From: Bacteroidales bacterium
Lineage (GTDB): Bacteria > Bacteroidota > Bacteroidia > Bacteroidales > JAADGE01
Length of the DNA stretch: 7,000 nucleotides
Direction of reading: 5' to 3'
Assembly: GCA_029932445.1 (NCBI GenBank)
Contig: JAOZQB010000070.1
Span: 6,361 to 13,360 of the forward strand
Shown: piece after piece, positions 5,758-7,000 of the stretch
Position numbering within the stretch: position 1 is the stretch's first letter
How the letters are laid out: each line of letters opens with the position of its first letter
Program-made: the position numbers and the translations under genes
Notes under the pieces: model-generated
Told to the model about the DNA's origin: nothing
The model's input: the letters and a program-made list of their open reading frames with translations, nothing else
Database searches by the model: none

Positions 5758-7000
5758 TTGAAAACTTACGATGTAACAGTTATCGGAGCCGGAGCAGCCG
5801 GAATGTTGTCGGCAATCAGTGCTGCAGAAGAAGGTGCTTCGGTTTTACTCATTGAAAAAATGAGCCGCGAAGGTCGGAAAATGCTGATTTCCGGTAAAGG
5901 AAGATGTAATATTACCAACACGGCATATCAATCCGAATTTTATAAAAAAATATATCCCAAACCAAAATTTCTGAAATACGCATTTTCGACCTTTTTTTCA
6001 AAAGATATTCTCAACTTACTTGAAGAAAACGGACTTAAAACCAAAGAAGAACGCGGCGGCAGAGTATTTCCGGAAAGCGATAAAGCCAAAGATGTTGTTG
6101 CTACTTTATTGAAAATATTAAAGCAGAAAAGTGTTGATATAATGACAAATACAAAGCTTACTGAAATTATTACCGAAGATAACATCGTTAAAGGCATTAA
6201 AATCAACAGAGAAGATAAAAAAGACAGCATATTTGCAAAAAGCATTATTTTATGCACCGGCGGAAAATCTTATCCGGCAACCGGTTCAACCGGCGACGGA
6301 TTTATGTTTGCGGAAAAACTCGGACATACCGTTACGGAATTACGACCGGCATTAGTTCCTTTAAGAACGGAAGGCGAAATTGCAGAAAAATTGCAAGGTT
6401 TAAGTCTTAAAAACTCCAATGTCAGCGTTTGGGTCAATCATAAAAAAGTGCGCTCGGAATTCGGTGAAATGATGTTTGCACACTACGGTTTAACGGGTCC
6501 CGTTATATTAACATTAAGCAAAATTGCCGTTGATGCTTTTGATAATAATAAAAATGTTGAAATTTCAATTGATTTAAAACCGGCGTTAGACGAGCAGAAG
6601 CTTGATAACCGTCTGCAAAGAGAACTCAATGAAAGCGGGAAAAAGCAAATTCGGAACGTACTGAAAACCTTATTACCCTCAAAATTAATTCCCGTAGTTT
6701 TAGAGCTGACAAAAATTGATCAATACAAGGAATGCAATCAAATTTCGGCAAAAGAGCGTAAAAAATTACGTGTTTTATTGAAAGATTTACGTTTTAAAGT
6801 CAACGGACATCGATCATACAAAGAAGCTATTATTACCGCCGGAGGAATTGACACGAATGAAATTGACGGAAAGACAATGATGTCGAAACGCATAAAAAAT
6901 TTATATTTTGCAGGCGAAATTATTGATTTGGATGCCGAAACCGGCGGTTATAATTTTCAAATTGCATTTTCTACGGGTTGGTTGGCCGGAAAATCGGCGG
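5758..7000 (+). CDS. HI0933/BaiN-family NAD(P)/FAD-dependent oxidoreductase (C-terminus beyond window)
   Basis: FAD-binding flavoprotein of the HI0933/YhiN/BaiN family, often annotated as an aminoacetone-oxidase-like FAD enzyme. The physiological reaction is unknown for most members. My translation gives 414 residues without a stop before the right edge. The dinucleotide-binding motif is VIGAGAAG (8-15) with Glu33 ending the second strand. Family signatures are SGKGRCNITN (45-54), GGKSYPATGSTGDG (168-181), HYGLTGP (242-248), AIITAGGI (357-364) and AGEIIDLDAETGGYNFQ (385-401), the last contacting FAD. It reads to GWLAGKSA, close to where family members end, so only a few residues should be missing. 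The start is TTG at 5758: an in-frame TAA at 5746-5748 leaves no ATG upstream, and the first internal in-frame ATG (5803) would cut into the GxGxxG motif. The nearby ATG at 5771 is out of frame and followed at once by TAA. Confidence 0.93.
   Translation, partial: MKTYDVTVIGAGAAGMLSAISAAEEGASVLLIEKMSREGRKMLISGKGRCNITNTAYQSEFYKKIYPKPKFLKYAFSTFFSKDILNLLEENGLKTKEERGGRVFPESDKAKDVVATLLKILKQKSVDIMTNTKLTEIITEDNIVKGIKINREDKKDSIFAKSIILCTGGKSYPATGSTGDGFMFAEKLGHTVTELRPALVPLRTEGEIAEKLQGLSLKNSNVSVWVNHKKVRSEFGEMMFAHYGLTGPVILTLSKIAVDAFDNNKNVEISIDLKPALDEQKLDNRLQRELNESGKKQIRNVLKTLLPSKLIPVVLELTKIDQYKECNQISAKERKKLRVLLKDLRFKVNGHRSYKEAIITAGGIDTNEIDGKTMMSKRIKNLYFAGEIIDLDAETGGYNFQIAFSTGWLAGKSA

Noticed and set aside
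5940..6257. 105-residue minus-strand open frame with hydrophobic segments
   Set aside because: It is antisense to the conserved flavoprotein body. The hydrophobicity comes from reading the complement of lysine- and glutamate-rich codons.

Overview
The window looks like ordinary chromosomal DNA from a member of the phylum Bacteroidota. It is AT-rich and the genes start without clear Shine-Dalgarno sequences, behind A-rich leaders. Two start regions carry exact matches to the Bacteroidota -7 promoter element TAnnTTTG. The long secreted protein ends in a CHU_C/FlgD-like Ig module of the kind found on surface proteins of this phylum. I cannot name the genus or order.

Minus strand, 1-2242: three genes read leftward, probably as one unit. 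They are asd (aspartate-semialdehyde dehydrogenase), dtd (D-aminoacyl-tRNA deacylase, joined to asd by a 4-base ATGA overlap) and, 34 bases further on, a class C acid phosphatase-like lipoprotein of the e(P4) family that runs off the left edge. These are an amino-acid biosynthesis enzyme, a translation proofreading enzyme and an envelope phosphatase. The arrangement suggests co-transcription but no shared pathway.

Divergent intergenic region, 2243-2344: this holds the promoter of the large plus-strand gene and a weaker candidate promoter for asd. The two -7 boxes are only 10 bases apart and face each other.

Plus strand, 2345-5548: one 1067-residue secreted modular protein. It has a signal peptide, a jelly-roll-like N-terminal region, two Ig-like repeats, a lamin-tail domain, two more Ig-like repeats, a second lamin-tail domain and a C-terminal FlgD/CHU_C-like module. 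The Ig-Ig-lamin-tail block is duplicated in a register of exactly 364 residues. A strong intrinsic terminator follows.

Plus strand, 5549-7000: an intergenic stretch with three hairpins (only the first looks like a terminator), a -7 promoter match, then an HI0933/BaiN-type FAD flavoprotein. That gene apparently starts at TTG and runs off the right edge very near its expected C-terminus.

I found no RNA genes, CRISPR arrays, insertion sequences or obvious new system. The most distinctive feature is the internal architecture of the large surface protein.
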